Positions 32,316 through 41,691 of a stretch of DNA of 48,070 bases are shown here, one piece after another (the first letter of the stretch is position 1; the number at the start of each line of letters is the position of its first letter). The stretch is from an uncultured Dorea sp. Lineage in GTDB: Bacteria; Bacillota; Clostridia; Lachnospirales; Lachnospiraceae. The translations under genes and the position numbers were made by a program. The notes beneath the pieces are model-generated. The model was not told where the DNA came from and did not search any database. It saw nothing but the letters and a program-made list of their open reading frames with translations. The stretch lies in contig CAJTVY010000028.1 of the NCBI GenBank assembly GCA_910579925.1, forward strand, positions 1 through 48,070, in the 5' to 3' direction.

Positions 32316-34085
32316 ATGTATTTAGAAAAAATAAACAGTCCAGATGACCTTAAGAATTTAAAGATTGATGAATGTACAGAACTTGCAAAGGAGATGCGAG
32401 CAGCCTTGATCCAGAAATTAAGCGTGTGCGGCGGACATCTGGCATCTAATCTTGGCGTAGTTGAACTGACTATCGCATTACATTATGTATTTAAGGCGCC
32501 TCAGGATAAGATGATATTCGACGTGTCCCATCAGACCTACTGCCATAAAATGCTGACGGGAAGAAAAGAGGCATTTTTGTACGAAGAAAAGTACCATTCT
32601 GTTTCTGGATTCAGTAATCCGAAAGAAAGTGAATATGATCATTTTCATATTGGGCATACCTCCACTTCCATCAGTCTGGCATGTGGAATGGCAAAAGCGA
32701 GAGATCAGAAAGGTGGTTGCGGGAATGTGATCGCTGTGATCGGGGATGCCTCTCTGGACGGCGGTCAGGCTTTTGAGGCGTTAAACTTTTCCGGAGAACT
32801 GCAAAGCGGACTGATTGTGGTTGTTAATGACAATAACCAGTCAATTTGTGAAAATGTGGGGGCATTACATAAAAAACTAAATGAACTAAAGAATCATAAT
32901 GGGAAAACAAAAGATAACTATTTCAAGGCGTTAGGGGCTGAATACATACTTGTGCGCGACGGGCACAGTCTGACTGATCTGATCAAGGCATTTGAAACGG
33001 TTAGAGGAACAGACCGCCTGGTTGTTGTCCATGTCTGCACACAAAAAGGCCGGGGATATCGGTTCGCAAAGGAGGATCTGGAAAACTGGCATTGGGCGAA
33101 TCCTTTCCATATAGACACCGGAGAGTTCATGCGTAAAGTACCGGATGAGAATTATGGCGCAATAGTGGGTGAATTTTTGCTGGATAAAATTAAGAGAGAC
33201 CCGGACATTGCGGTCGTAGTAGCTGCGACTCCATTATGTATTGGATTTCACAAGGAACGTAGAAAAGAAGCCGGGAAACAATTTATTGATGTAGGAATTG
33301 CGGAACAGAACGGTGTATCTGTCGCAGCCGGAATTGCGAAAGGCGGGGGAAAGCCGGTATTTGCAACAAACAGCACGTTTCTACAGAGAGCGTATGACCA
33401 GATTGAGCAGGAAATGTGTATCGGGGAATGTCCGGTCACCATGATCGTTACCCATGCTTCCGTATTTGGGCATGGAAACGATACCCATGCAGGACTGTTT
33501 GATATTACATTATTGGGCAACATTCCCCGCCTTGTATATCTTGCCCCAACAAATAAACAGGAATATCTGGCCATGCTGAACTGGAGCATAGAGCAGACCG
33601 GAGCACCGGTTGCAATCCGTGTTCCCTGGACCGGTGTATGCCATACAGAGAAGGATGTGGATCAGGATTACAGCCGGACAAAGTATCAGGTTGTGACGAA
33701 AGGGGAGAAGCTGGCAATCATTGCATTGGGCAGTTTTTATCAGCTTGGAGAACGGGTTGCAGAAGAATACCAGAAGCGGACCGGCATCCAGGCTACGCTT
33801 GTGAATCCCAGGTTTATCACAGGCATTGATGAGGCTACCCTTGGCAGTCTGGAAAAAGATCATGATATGGTGGTTACGCTGGAAGACGGAATTATCAGAG
33901 GTGGTTTTGGTTCGAGGATTTCTCAGTTTTATTCTGCAAAATGTATGAAAGTTAAGAATTTTGGATTTTCCATGAATCTGCCGAACAGGTTTCAACCCAT
34001 AGAACTGATGAAGCATAACGGACTGACGCCGGAAAGGATTGCAGACGACGTGATTTCTGTTCAAGGCTTGGAAAATTTTTTATAA
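32316..34085 (+). CDS. DXS-like thiamine-diphosphate transketolase paralogue, 589 aa
   Basis: Full-length paralogue of 1-deoxy-D-xylulose-5-phosphate synthase. GGHLASNLGVVELTIALHYV, DVSHQTYCHKMLTGR and GHTSTSIS match DXS closely. The ThDP/Mg site is GDASLDGGQAFEALN (143-157) with NDNNQS (171-176), and the second half carries DVGIAEQNGVSVAAG with the ThDP-activating Glu near 327. The usual GDG is changed to GDA. DXS joins pyruvate-derived hydroxyethyl to glyceraldehyde 3-phosphate. Relatives could add two carbons to another aldehyde or keto-sugar. Its place in a glycan operon, far from isoprenoid genes, argues for a surface-sugar role. RBS AAGGAG at the normal distance. Confidence 0.85.
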   Translation: MYLEKINSPDDLKNLKIDECTELAKEMRAALIQKLSVCGGHLASNLGVVELTIALHYVFKAPQDKMIFDVSHQTYCHKMLTGRKEAFLYEEKYHSVSGFSNPKESEYDHFHIGHTSTSISLACGMAKARDQKGGCGNVIAVIGDASLDGGQAFEALNFSGELQSGLIVVVNDNNQSICENVGALHKKLNELKNHNGKTKDNYFKALGAEYILVRDGHSLTDLIKAFETVRGTDRLVVVHVCTQKGRGYRFAKEDLENWHWANPFHIDTGEFMRKVPDENYGAIVGEFLLDKIKRDPDIAVVVAATPLCIGFHKERRKEAGKQFIDVGIAEQNGVSVAAGIAKGGGKPVFATNSTFLQRAYDQIEQEMCIGECPVTMIVTHASVFGHGNDTHAGLFDITLLGNIPRLVYLAPTNKQEYLAMLNWSIEQTGAPVAIRVPWTGVCHTEKDVDQDYSRTKYQVVTKGEKLAIIALGSFYQLGERVAEEYQKRTGIQATLVNPRFITGIDEATLGSLEKDHDMVVTLEDGIIRGGFGSRISQFYSAKCMKVKNFGFSMNLPNRFQPIELMKHNGLTPERIADDVISVQGLENFL

Positions 34086-34101
34086 GGCAGAAGGTAGAGG
34101 T

Positions 34102-35136
34102 GTGAAATATACAGATCTTGAGAAGAGGGAGATCATAAAGTATGCAGAGAGATTTGAATTTGAGAAATATCTAAAGAAAAAAACGATTCTGATAACCGGG
34201 GCCAGGGGCCTTGTGGGAACTGGGCTTATAAAGTGGATTCTTCTTCAGAATGAACAGAGGGGGGATAAAACACACATCATTGCTTCCACCCGAAAGCCGG
34301 ATGAGATACCGGAGGATATAGAGGAAGGAGACGATATTGAATTTTGCGAGTATGGGTATGAGGATAAGGTAAGCAGGAAGATTGATTATATCATACATGC
34401 CGCATCACCTACAGATAACAGATATCGTTTGGCTAATCCGGTGGAAACGTTTCAGATGAATGTACACAGCACGGAAAGGTTACTGGAACTATGCAGGAAA
34501 AACATGAATTGTTCCATGATATATCTGTCGTCAGAAGAAGTCTATGGATGGACGCAGGATGATTCCCCGGCAATGACAGAGGAGATGGCAGGTGCAGTTG
34601 ACAGCCTTGATCTAAGAAACTGTTATGCACTTGGGAAAAAGGCCGCTGAATTTTTGTGTTATGGATCTGCCATGGAGTATGGAACAGATGTAAAGATTAT
34701 CAGATTAACGGTTATACAGGGGTTATTTCAGCGTTATGAAGAAACCAGGGTAGTAAATGAACTGCTTAGATGTATCGTTGAAAAGAAGGATTTTGTCATG
34801 AAATCCGACGGCCTAACGAAGAAATGTATGCTTTATTCTCTGGATGCGATTACGGCAATCTTAATGGTTCTGTTTAAAGGAGAAAAGGGGCATGCCTATA
34901 ATGCAACAAACAGGAATCTGTTTATGACAGTAAAAGACCTGGCGGAGTCTCTGTTTCAGAAGTATAATACGGAACGAAAGATTATTTTTGCAAAAGACAA
35001 GGCTGTTCTGTCGGATGGTTATCTGCCTCACAGGACTTTGCTGCAGGACGATAGTAAATTAAAAAAACTTGGGTGGGAACCGAGAGGGAGTCTTGACCAC
35101 ATATATGAGGTGGACATAGAAAGATTCAAGGTATAA
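34102..35136 (+). CDS. NAD-dependent epimerase/dehydratase/reductase (extended SDR), 344 aa
   Basis: Probable GTG start behind AGAAGGTAGAGG, 16 bases after the DXS-like gene. The first ~27 residues are a charged extension. Then comes the nucleotide-binding motif TILITGARGLVGTGLI, IIHAASPTDN, the catalytic YLSSEEVYG Ser/Thr region and Tyr-x-x-x-Lys in CYALGKKAAE. Overall it looks like UDP-glucuronate decarboxylase or dTDP-glucose dehydratase relatives, but no subfamily is clear. In the module it may reduce or epimerise the activated product of the DXS/RpiB-like enzymes. Confidence 0.82.
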   Translation: MKYTDLEKREIIKYAERFEFEKYLKKKTILITGARGLVGTGLIKWILLQNEQRGDKTHIIASTRKPDEIPEDIEEGDDIEFCEYGYEDKVSRKIDYIIHAASPTDNRYRLANPVETFQMNVHSTERLLELCRKNMNCSMIYLSSEEVYGWTQDDSPAMTEEMAGAVDSLDLRNCYALGKKAAEFLCYGSAMEYGTDVKIIRLTVIQGLFQRYEETRVVNELLRCIVEKKDFVMKSDGLTKKCMLYSLDAITAILMVLFKGEKGHAYNATNRNLFMTVKDLAESLFQKYNTERKIIFAKDKAVLSDGYLPHRTLLQDDSKLKKLGWEPRGSLDHIYEVDIERFKV

Positions 35137-35177
35137 AAATATAAGGACTGATATAGAAAAAATTGGGAGGAGAAGAT

Positions 35178-36227
35178 ATGTTACAATTTAAGAATACAAC
35201 CCTTCTGATCACCGGCGGCACAGGCTCTTTTGGCAACGCAGTCCTGGACCGCTTCTTAGCCGAAGAAATCAAAGAAATCCGTATATTTTCACGTGATGAA
35301 TTAAAGCAGGATAATATGCGGCATTTTTATCAGCAGAATTACCCGCAATACAGCGAAAAATTGAAATTCTATATTGGAGACGTACGGGACATCCGCAGCA
35401 TAAAAAACGCTATGCACGGCGTAGACTACATATTTCATGCAGCGGCTCTAAAGCAGGTACCTTCCTGCGAATTCTTCCCCATTGAAGCTGTCAGGACTAA
35501 CGTATTAGGTACGGAAAATGTTCTGACGGCTGCTATCGAGGAAGGCGTTCGTAAGGTCATCTGTCTTTCCACTGACAAGGCAGCTTATCCGGTCAATGCC
35601 ATGGGGACGTCTAAGGCTATGATGGAGAAAGTTATTGTTGCCAGATCCAGGACAGTTTCACCGGAAAGGACGGAGATCTGTTGTACCCGGTATGGGAATG
35701 TCATGTGTTCCCGTGGGTCGGTCATCCCTTTATTCATCAGCCAGATCCGTGACGGAAAGGATCTGACTGTGACGGAACCGACCATGACCCGCTTTATAAT
35801 GAGTCTTGAAGAAGCGGTGGAACTGGTGGTTTTTGCATTCCAGAATGCCAGATCCGGAGACATTATGGTGCAGAAGGCCCCAGCCTGTACGATAGAAGTT
35901 CTGGCCCAGGCGGTGAAAGAACTATTCCATGCAAAGAATCAGGTGCGGATAATCGGAATCCGTCATGGTGAGAAGATGTATGAGACGCTGCTGACAAATG
36001 AAGAGTGCGCACATGCGATAGATATGGGAGATTTTTACCGGGTACCCTGTGACAGACGAGATCTGAACTATGACAAATATTTCAGAGACGGTGATAAAAA
36101 CCGGAGCAGATTGACCGAATTCAATTCCAATAATACAAGGCTTTTGGAAATCGGACAGGTAAAAGAGAAACTGCTGAGTCTAAAATATGTCCGTGATGAA
36201 ATTGCAGTCTGGGAGGCAGAATCATGA
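35178..36227 (+). CDS. capE: UDP-GlcNAc 4,6-dehydratase/5-epimerase (CapE/FnlA/WbjB type)
   Basis: First enzyme of UDP-N-acetyl-L-fucosamine synthesis. It converts UDP-GlcNAc to the 4-keto-6-deoxy-L-hexose. ATG 35178 has GGAGGAG eight bases upstream. The N-terminal motif TGGTGSFGNAVLDRFL is followed by FSRDELKQDNM, AAALKQVPSCEFFP and LSTDKAAYPVNAMGTSK, where Met-x-x-x-Lys replaces Tyr-x-x-x-Lys as is characteristic of this family. The short 349-residue, membrane-free form is the CapE type rather than CapD/PglF. It overlaps capF by four bases. Confidence 0.93.
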   Translation: MLQFKNTTLLITGGTGSFGNAVLDRFLAEEIKEIRIFSRDELKQDNMRHFYQQNYPQYSEKLKFYIGDVRDIRSIKNAMHGVDYIFHAAALKQVPSCEFFPIEAVRTNVLGTENVLTAAIEEGVRKVICLSTDKAAYPVNAMGTSKAMMEKVIVARSRTVSPERTEICCTRYGNVMCSRGSVIPLFISQIRDGKDLTVTEPTMTRFIMSLEEAVELVVFAFQNARSGDIMVQKAPACTIEVLAQAVKELFHAKNQVRIIGIRHGEKMYETLLTNEECAHAIDMGDFYRVPCDRRDLNYDKYFRDGDKNRSRLTEFNSNNTRLLEIGQVKEKLLSLKYVRDEIAVWEAES

Positions 36228-37417
36228 TGAATATACTCGTTACCGGCGCTGCAGGTTTTGTGGGAAAGAACCTGGTTGCGTCGCTGAAGAACATACAGCA
36301 GAAGAAAGATGGCACGAGGCCGGGGCTTGTAATCGGAGAAATTTATGAATATGACCGTTTTGCAGACCCGGCGCTGCTTGACGGATTCTGTAAGAATGCC
36401 GATTTTGTATTCAACCTTGCTGGGGTGAACCGCCCTAAGAACCAGGAAGATTTCATGGCGGGAAATTTCGGTTTTTCTTCTCTTTTGCTGAATACTCTGA
36501 AGAAATACCAGAACCGCTGTCCGGTTATGCTGGCCTCGTCAATCCAGGCGTCGCTGACCGGTCGTTATGCGGATTCTGATTATGGCAGATCAAAGCTGGC
36601 TGGAGAGAAGTTGTTTTTTTCCTATGGAAAGGAAACAGGAGCGAAGGTTCTGGTCTATCGTTTCCCGAACCTTTTTGGAAAATGGTGCCGTCCTAATTAT
36701 AACTCCGTGGTAGCGACTTTCTGCCACAATGTGGCAAATGATCTTCCGATCCAGGTGAACGACCCTTCCACAGAACTTGAATTTTTGTATATTGATGATC
36801 TGATAAGAGAACTTCTGGATGCATTGGAAGGGAAGGAACACTCGAAGGGCGGTTACTGTCATGCGCCGATAACACACAGGGCAACGCTTGGGGAGATCGC
36901 AGAACAGCTTATATCTTTTCGGGAACAGCCCCGATCTCTTATAATGCCCGAAATCCCGACCGGTTCCTTTGTGGGAAAACTGTATTCCACGTATCTGTCC
37001 TATTTACCGGAGGAAAGTATGAAATCCAGATTAAAGATGAACTGTGACGAGAGGGGAAGTTTCACTGAACTGTTAAAGACTGCCGGCTGCGGTCAGTTTT
37101 CAGTAAATGTCAGTAAGCCGCAGGTCACCAAAGGTCAGCACTGGCATCACAGTAAATGGGAAATCTTTATGGTAGTATCGGGACATGGAAAGATCCGCGA
37201 GCAGAGGGTCGGTATGGATAAAAAAGGAAATCCATATCCGGTCAGAGAGTTTGAAGTGTCTGGAGAGAAGATCGAGGCAGTGTACATGCTGCCGGGTTAC
37301 ACGCATAGTATTACGAATCTGTCAGACAGCGAGGATCTTGTGACGGTGATGTGGGCGAATGAATCGTTTGATGCTGATTTTCCAGATACGTTTTCTGAGC
37401 AGGTAGGAAATGAATAA
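36224..37417 (+). CDS. capF: UDP-2-acetamido-2,6-dideoxy-L-talose reductase/3-epimerase (CapF/FnlB/WbjC type)
   Basis: Second step of UDP-L-FucNAc synthesis: 3-epimerisation and 4-keto reduction. The N-terminal SDR domain starts NILVTGAAGFVGKNLVASL and has YGRSKLAGE with the Tyr-x-x-x-Lys pair. From ~275 a C-terminal cupin domain provides the epimerase site: GQHWHHSKWEIFMVVSGHGK and PGYTHSITNLSD with metal-binding His residues. At 397 residues the two-domain layout is diagnostic for CapF. The first of two adjacent ATGs is preferred (GGGAGG seven bases upstream), overlapping the capE stop. Confidence 0.94.
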   Translation: MMNILVTGAAGFVGKNLVASLKNIQQKKDGTRPGLVIGEIYEYDRFADPALLDGFCKNADFVFNLAGVNRPKNQEDFMAGNFGFSSLLLNTLKKYQNRCPVMLASSIQASLTGRYADSDYGRSKLAGEKLFFSYGKETGAKVLVYRFPNLFGKWCRPNYNSVVATFCHNVANDLPIQVNDPSTELEFLYIDDLIRELLDALEGKEHSKGGYCHAPITHRATLGEIAEQLISFREQPRSLIMPEIPTGSFVGKLYSTYLSYLPEESMKSRLKMNCDERGSFTELLKTAGCGQFSVNVSKPQVTKGQHWHHSKWEIFMVVSGHGKIREQRVGMDKKGNPYPVREFEVSGEKIEAVYMLPGYTHSITNLSDSEDLVTVMWANESFDADFPDTFSEQVGNE

Positions 37418-37451
37418 GAGGTGATAAATTTAAGAAAGGATGAAACAAACA

Positions 37452-38636
37452 ATGAAGATGAAGACAGATTATACTGACATACATTTTCAAGAAAACGGCA
37501 GGCTGAAGCTTCTGATTATTGTCGGAACCCGACCGGAGATCATTCGTCTGGGCGCAGTGATACCGAAATGCAGGAAATATTTTGACTGTATCCTTGCTCA
37601 TACCGGACAGAATTATGATTACAATCTGAATGGCATATTCTTTCGCGATCTGAAAATGGATCCCCCAGAGGTCTATATGAACGCAGTGGGAGATGATCTG
37701 GGCTCCACTATGGGCAACATTCTCAACTGCTCTTATAAATTAATGAAAGCAATTTGTCCGGATGCGCTTCTGATCCTGGGAGATACCAATAGCTGCCTTT
37801 CGGCCATATCGGCAAAGCGTATTCATATTCCCATCTTTCATATGGAGGCAGGTAACCGCTGCAAGGACGAGTGTCTGCCAGAGGAGACGAACCGTCGGAT
37901 TGTAGATATCATATCAGATGTTAATCTGGCTTATTCTGAACATGCGAGAAAATATCTCCATGAATGCGGTCTGCCTAAGGAGCGGGTGTATGTGACAGGG
38001 TCTCCCATGGCGGAGGTGCTGCAACAGAACTTATCTGGCATTGAGGAGTCTGATATTTTAGGGAAATTAGGGTTAAAGCCACGGAAATATATTCTGCTTT
38101 CTGCACACCGGGAAGAGAATCTGGATACGGAGAAAAATTTTAATTCCCTGTTTACTGCTGTGAACGAGATGGCAGAGAAGTATGATATGCCAATTTTGTA
38201 TTCCTGCCATCCGAGAAGCAGGAAACGTCTGGAAGAGACTGGTTTTGAACTGGACCGGCGGGTAGTAAGGCAAGATCCCCTTGGTTTCCTTGATTATAAT
38301 CATCTGCAGATCAACGCATTTGCAGTAGTATCGGATTCCGGGACACTACCGGAAGAAAGCAGCTTTTTTACAGGTGTCGGAAAGCCCTTTCCAGCGGTAT
38401 GCATCCGTACCAGCACGGAGAGGCCGGAAGCGTTAGACAAAGCCTGTTTCGTGCTGGCGGGAATTGACAGGAAATCTCTGCTCCAGGGGGTGGAGACTGC
38501 GATAAGGATGAATCTTGCCAGAGATTATGGAACGCCGGTGCCGGATTATACAGATGTGAATGTCAGCGTAAAGGTAGTGAAACTGATCCAGAGTTACACA
38601 GGGGTTGTAAACAGAATGGTGTGGCGGAAGTACTGA
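37452..38636 (+). CDS. capG: UDP-sugar 2-epimerase (non-hydrolysing; CapG/FnlC/WbjD type)
   Basis: Third step: C2 epimerisation to UDP-N-acetyl-L-fucosamine. The start is put at ATG 37452, because the AAGAAAGG site touches the earlier in-frame ATG 37440. Family motifs are LIIVGTRPEIIRLGAVIPK, LAHTGQNYDYNLNGIFF, FHMEAGNRCKDECLPEETNR and LLSAHREENLD. The C-terminal half carries VVSDSGTLPEESSFF. It completes the pathway and is the last gene of the operon. No clear terminator is visible in the 39 bases before the convergent restriction gene. Confidence 0.93.
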   Translation: MKMKTDYTDIHFQENGRLKLLIIVGTRPEIIRLGAVIPKCRKYFDCILAHTGQNYDYNLNGIFFRDLKMDPPEVYMNAVGDDLGSTMGNILNCSYKLMKAICPDALLILGDTNSCLSAISAKRIHIPIFHMEAGNRCKDECLPEETNRRIVDIISDVNLAYSEHARKYLHECGLPKERVYVTGSPMAEVLQQNLSGIEESDILGKLGLKPRKYILLSAHREENLDTEKNFNSLFTAVNEMAEKYDMPILYSCHPRSRKRLEETGFELDRRVVRQDPLGFLDYNHLQINAFAVVSDSGTLPEESSFFTGVGKPFPAVCIRTSTERPEALDKACFVLAGIDRKSLLQGVETAIRMNLARDYGTPVPDYTDVNVSVKVVKLIQSYTGVVNRMVWRKY

Positions 38637-38675
38637 GAACGGACTTTCGCCCACCGCTAACACAGAAAATCATAA

Positions 38676-40769
38676 TCATATTGCCGCCATAAATTTATCC
38701 CGCCAGTGCAGATCAAAATCTTTCCGATCTTCCTCAAACAAATCATGAACGTTGGAAATAATTTCATCATAATCAGAAGATCTGTCCATAAGAAAAGATA
38801 ACTCCTTTGTAGAGACCGGCATAATCACAACATTATCTGTAAACTTACTCTTGTCAGTAGAAGACTGTAATGGCACTGCAGCCACTGCTTTCCATATATT
38901 AATTGTGTTATAGTCAAACTGATCTGCAATGAAAAAAGAAGTCACTTCCCTGCCGGTGGCGGCCGTTTCCTCATCAATTTTAAGATTGATGGAATGACGC
39001 AGCACCGGTTCCCATTCGCCGCGTTTCTGACTGCCTGCATTCATAAGGGTTGCCTCAAGCATTACCACTTTCTGATCCTCGTAAATAACAATATCGCCCT
39101 GTCCGCCCCCGGCATGAACTAATGGCTCAAAGTTTGCCGACAATGTAAGATTATAACTTGCAAGCAGGTCGATTCTTTTCCCAGAAAAGTAATACCATGC
39201 AATACCAACCATATATTCGTAAATGGTGGGCACGGTTGCATCTGGGCTTACGGTTTCTTTAATCTGTTTGTCGTTGCTTCTGTTTTCAAATAATCCTAAG
39301 ATCTCCTTCACTTTATCCATCGGATAGGCTGCTTCCAAAAATTCAGCAAATTCCTGTCTGCGTCTGTCTTTTACGACCCCCGGAATTTCTTCGATCCTGA
39401 CGCCAGGGAAACTCAGCTGGATATGATTTTTCACCTGCTGCGTTTCAGGCTTATCATAGTTCAGAATGCTGGAAAGGGAAGTCACACTGCAGTAATATCT
39501 GTCGTAGCTTTCATAAGACGGGTGTTCTTCTTTAGAAACACTGCCTGCGATGTGGGATTTTATGACATGTTCTTCAAATATACATGTACAGAGTTCCCGA
39601 TAAGCTAATTCGACAAAACCGTTGGAAAAACTGATAATGCCGGTGGCCTTGAATATTCTCTTGGTTGTGTCAGAATACTCTCTGATCTGATCTAATTTCT
39701 TAGAAAGATGAAACTGCAGATACAGATACTCGTTCAGATCAGAAGTAAATATTTTCTGATATTTCTTTAGAAACGCTTCTTTAGAGGGTCTCTCGCCGGT
39801 CTTCTGGGAAAAAATATTCTGTCCACAGCCAAAGGCTTTGTTCAGCATAGTCTTATGCTTCTCATAACAGGTAAGCAACTGGTTCAGACTGTCTGAATCC
39901 TGGCTCACAGAGAATTCCCATAACAGGCTGTAATAGTTCCAATAAATCTCTACAGCTGCAGAACTTTTTCTGTTCTTAAACCGTTCTCTGAAACAGGTTT
40001 CTGAAAGTTTTGAGGATGTCTTCAGATCAGAAGGAATTTCAATCTTATTTCCGGATACAATATCTCCTTCCCTGTAGCCTGCCACATATTCATCTATATG
40101 ACAGAAATCGGAATAGGGACTTAAGCCCTGTACCAGCTCTGAAAACTCATTATAAGACAGTCTCTGACGTTTTAACAGAGCATAGATCGCCAGGTGAAAG
40201 GGAGAATAGAAACGTTCGCCTTTATTATCATATAAACGCAATTTCAGAAGCTGCCGGAGATAAACAACATTTACTCCGTCTATGGGAAGCATATTTTCTA
40301 ACTCGTCTTTTTTTAGTTTTTTCAGACATAGAAGTAATTGGCCGACAGGGGAAATCTTACGGTCTTCGTCTGTGAAACCTAATTTCACAAGATTGCTGGT
40401 ATAGTGCCGCGCCCGGTCTTCGATCCCAAGATCGAACTGGCTGATAAGAACGTTATGGGATATTCTGTGACTCTGAATCCACGCCATATCTTCATTTTCA
40501 ACGGCGGTGCGAAAGGCGTTGTCTTTCTTTAATTCTTTTAGGAGTTTATCATAAGGTTCATGCTTACCGAATACATCCGGCGACAGTTCCACTGCCTGAC
40601 GGTAAAATTCATATTGAGCAAGACTTTCCGGCATAGAATCCCAGTGCATTTTCCTTTTATTCTGAATATCGTCAAGAATTGACAGATATCCTTGAAGAGC
40701 GTTGACCACGTCGTTTCTACGGCCATTTGTATCCATCAGATTAAAAATCTGACCTTCTTTAATTTTCAT
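38676..40769 (-). CDS. AlwI-like type IIS restriction endonuclease, 697 aa
   Basis: The sequence and the pairing with two adjacent D12 methyltransferases match the AlwI family (AlwI itself recognises the asymmetric GGATC and cuts outside it). A PD-(D/E)xK-like centre lies at ~555-575: GGGQGDIVIYEDQKVVMLEATL, with the Asp, Glu and a nearby GEWEPVLRHS. The N-terminal ~450 residues are the recognition part and have no simple motif. The ATG has AGGAGGATGCC upstream and lies nine bases after the methyltransferase stop. The modification genes precede it in the operon, so methylation can be made before cutting. Confidence 0.85.
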   Translation of the reverse strand: MKIKEGQIFNLMDTNGRRNDVVNALQGYLSILDDIQNKRKMHWDSMPESLAQYEFYRQAVELSPDVFGKHEPYDKLLKELKKDNAFRTAVENEDMAWIQSHRISHNVLISQFDLGIEDRARHYTSNLVKLGFTDEDRKISPVGQLLLCLKKLKKDELENMLPIDGVNVVYLRQLLKLRLYDNKGERFYSPFHLAIYALLKRQRLSYNEFSELVQGLSPYSDFCHIDEYVAGYREGDIVSGNKIEIPSDLKTSSKLSETCFRERFKNRKSSAAVEIYWNYYSLLWEFSVSQDSDSLNQLLTCYEKHKTMLNKAFGCGQNIFSQKTGERPSKEAFLKKYQKIFTSDLNEYLYLQFHLSKKLDQIREYSDTTKRIFKATGIISFSNGFVELAYRELCTCIFEEHVIKSHIAGSVSKEEHPSYESYDRYYCSVTSLSSILNYDKPETQQVKNHIQLSFPGVRIEEIPGVVKDRRRQEFAEFLEAAYPMDKVKEILGLFENRSNDKQIKETVSPDATVPTIYEYMVGIAWYYFSGKRIDLLASYNLTLSANFEPLVHAGGGQGDIVIYEDQKVVMLEATLMNAGSQKRGEWEPVLRHSINLKIDEETAATGREVTSFFIADQFDYNTINIWKAVAAVPLQSSTDKSKFTDNVVIMPVSTKELSFLMDRSSDYDEIISNVHDLFEEDRKDFDLHWRDKFMAAI

Positions 40770-40778
40770 GGCATCCTC

Positions 40779-41687
40779 CTAATAATTTGTGACAAGTATT
40801 TCACGTGTTGCGGTATTCTTAAGTTTTCTCTGATAATTTGAATTTCTGTAATGATAATTCAGATCAATCATTCGGTAATCTGGTCTTTGGTTCAGCCATT
40901 GGGATAAGATGGTGTTCCTCTGTCCTTTGGATTCTAACACATTGGACAATGCAAAACGAATATTCCGTCCGGATAGCTGGTCTAATAGATGCAGCAGATC
41001 CACTTCGTTTTCCTGCGTCCATCCGCCTTGTTCGTTATATGCCGCACATGTGATCAGATATGGAGGATCTGCATAAACAAAGTCTGTCTCATTTAACTGA
41101 GTGAAGTCTAACGTATGAAAATCCTGATTAAAAAAAGAGGCGTTCTGTGCCTGTAGCGTGTCTAAAAATATTACGAGTTTATCGTACATTCTTTGATTAA
41201 AATCTCTTTTTCCCGGCGGAAGATTAAAGGCTCCGTTACGGTTAAACCGGATCTGATTATTAAATGCGTAGATGATTAAAACATATAAATATATGTAATA
41301 TTCATCATCATGGTCCGGCCTGGCGTTAAAATCATTCCGTAGAGCTAAATAGCGTTTCCGGTTGTATTTACTTAGACCATCCGTACTGTTACATCCATAG
41401 AATCTGTAACCATGGGTTTTGACGTCTGATAACCCGTATCTTTCGATGACGCTTTCCAGAGCATGGATAAACTCTTGGGGACTGGTCCTTTGCATAACAG
41501 AATAAAGGTTTATCAGAGGGGAACAGATATCATTATATAGAATAGAATCTGCATGCACGTTAATTCCAACATTGCAGCCGCCGCAGAATAAATCCACAAA
41601 TGTATGTATTTCCTGGGGAAATAAGGGGAGAATCTGCGGCAGTAATTTATACTTCCCACCAGTATAATTTAATGGCGACTGTATCAT
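40779..41687 (-). CDS. DNA adenine methyltransferase (D12 class), first-strand enzyme, 302 aa
   Basis: Dam-like N6-adenine methyltransferase. The D12 start SPLNYTGGKYKLLPQILPLF is followed by motif I FVDLFCGGCNVGIN, an FNARPD segment and the catalytic motif DFVYADPPYL at ~190-200. It protects host DNA from the neighbouring AlwI-like enzyme. The recognition site is asymmetric, so two methyltransferases are needed, one per strand, which explains the second D12 gene just upstream. RBS AGAGGACTAAAA, four bases after the preceding stop. Confidence 0.92.
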   Translation of the reverse strand: MIQSPLNYTGGKYKLLPQILPLFPQEIHTFVDLFCGGCNVGINVHADSILYNDICSPLINLYSVMQRTSPQEFIHALESVIERYGLSDVKTHGYRFYGCNSTDGLSKYNRKRYLALRNDFNARPDHDDEYYIYLYVLIIYAFNNQIRFNRNGAFNLPPGKRDFNQRMYDKLVIFLDTLQAQNASFFNQDFHTLDFTQLNETDFVYADPPYLITCAAYNEQGGWTQENEVDLLHLLDQLSGRNIRFALSNVLESKGQRNTILSQWLNQRPDYRMIDLNYHYRNSNYQRKLKNTATREILVTNY

Positions 41688-41691
41688 TTTT

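Noticed and set aside
32316..34085. Housekeeping isoprenoid dxs
   Set aside because: The context is wholly glycan synthesis and the GDG motif is changed to GDA; a paralogue with another role is more likely, though only the rest of the genome can settle it.
36121..36315. Extra ORFs at the capE/capF junction
   Set aside because: They are out-of-frame shadows of the overlapping capE and capF coding sequences.
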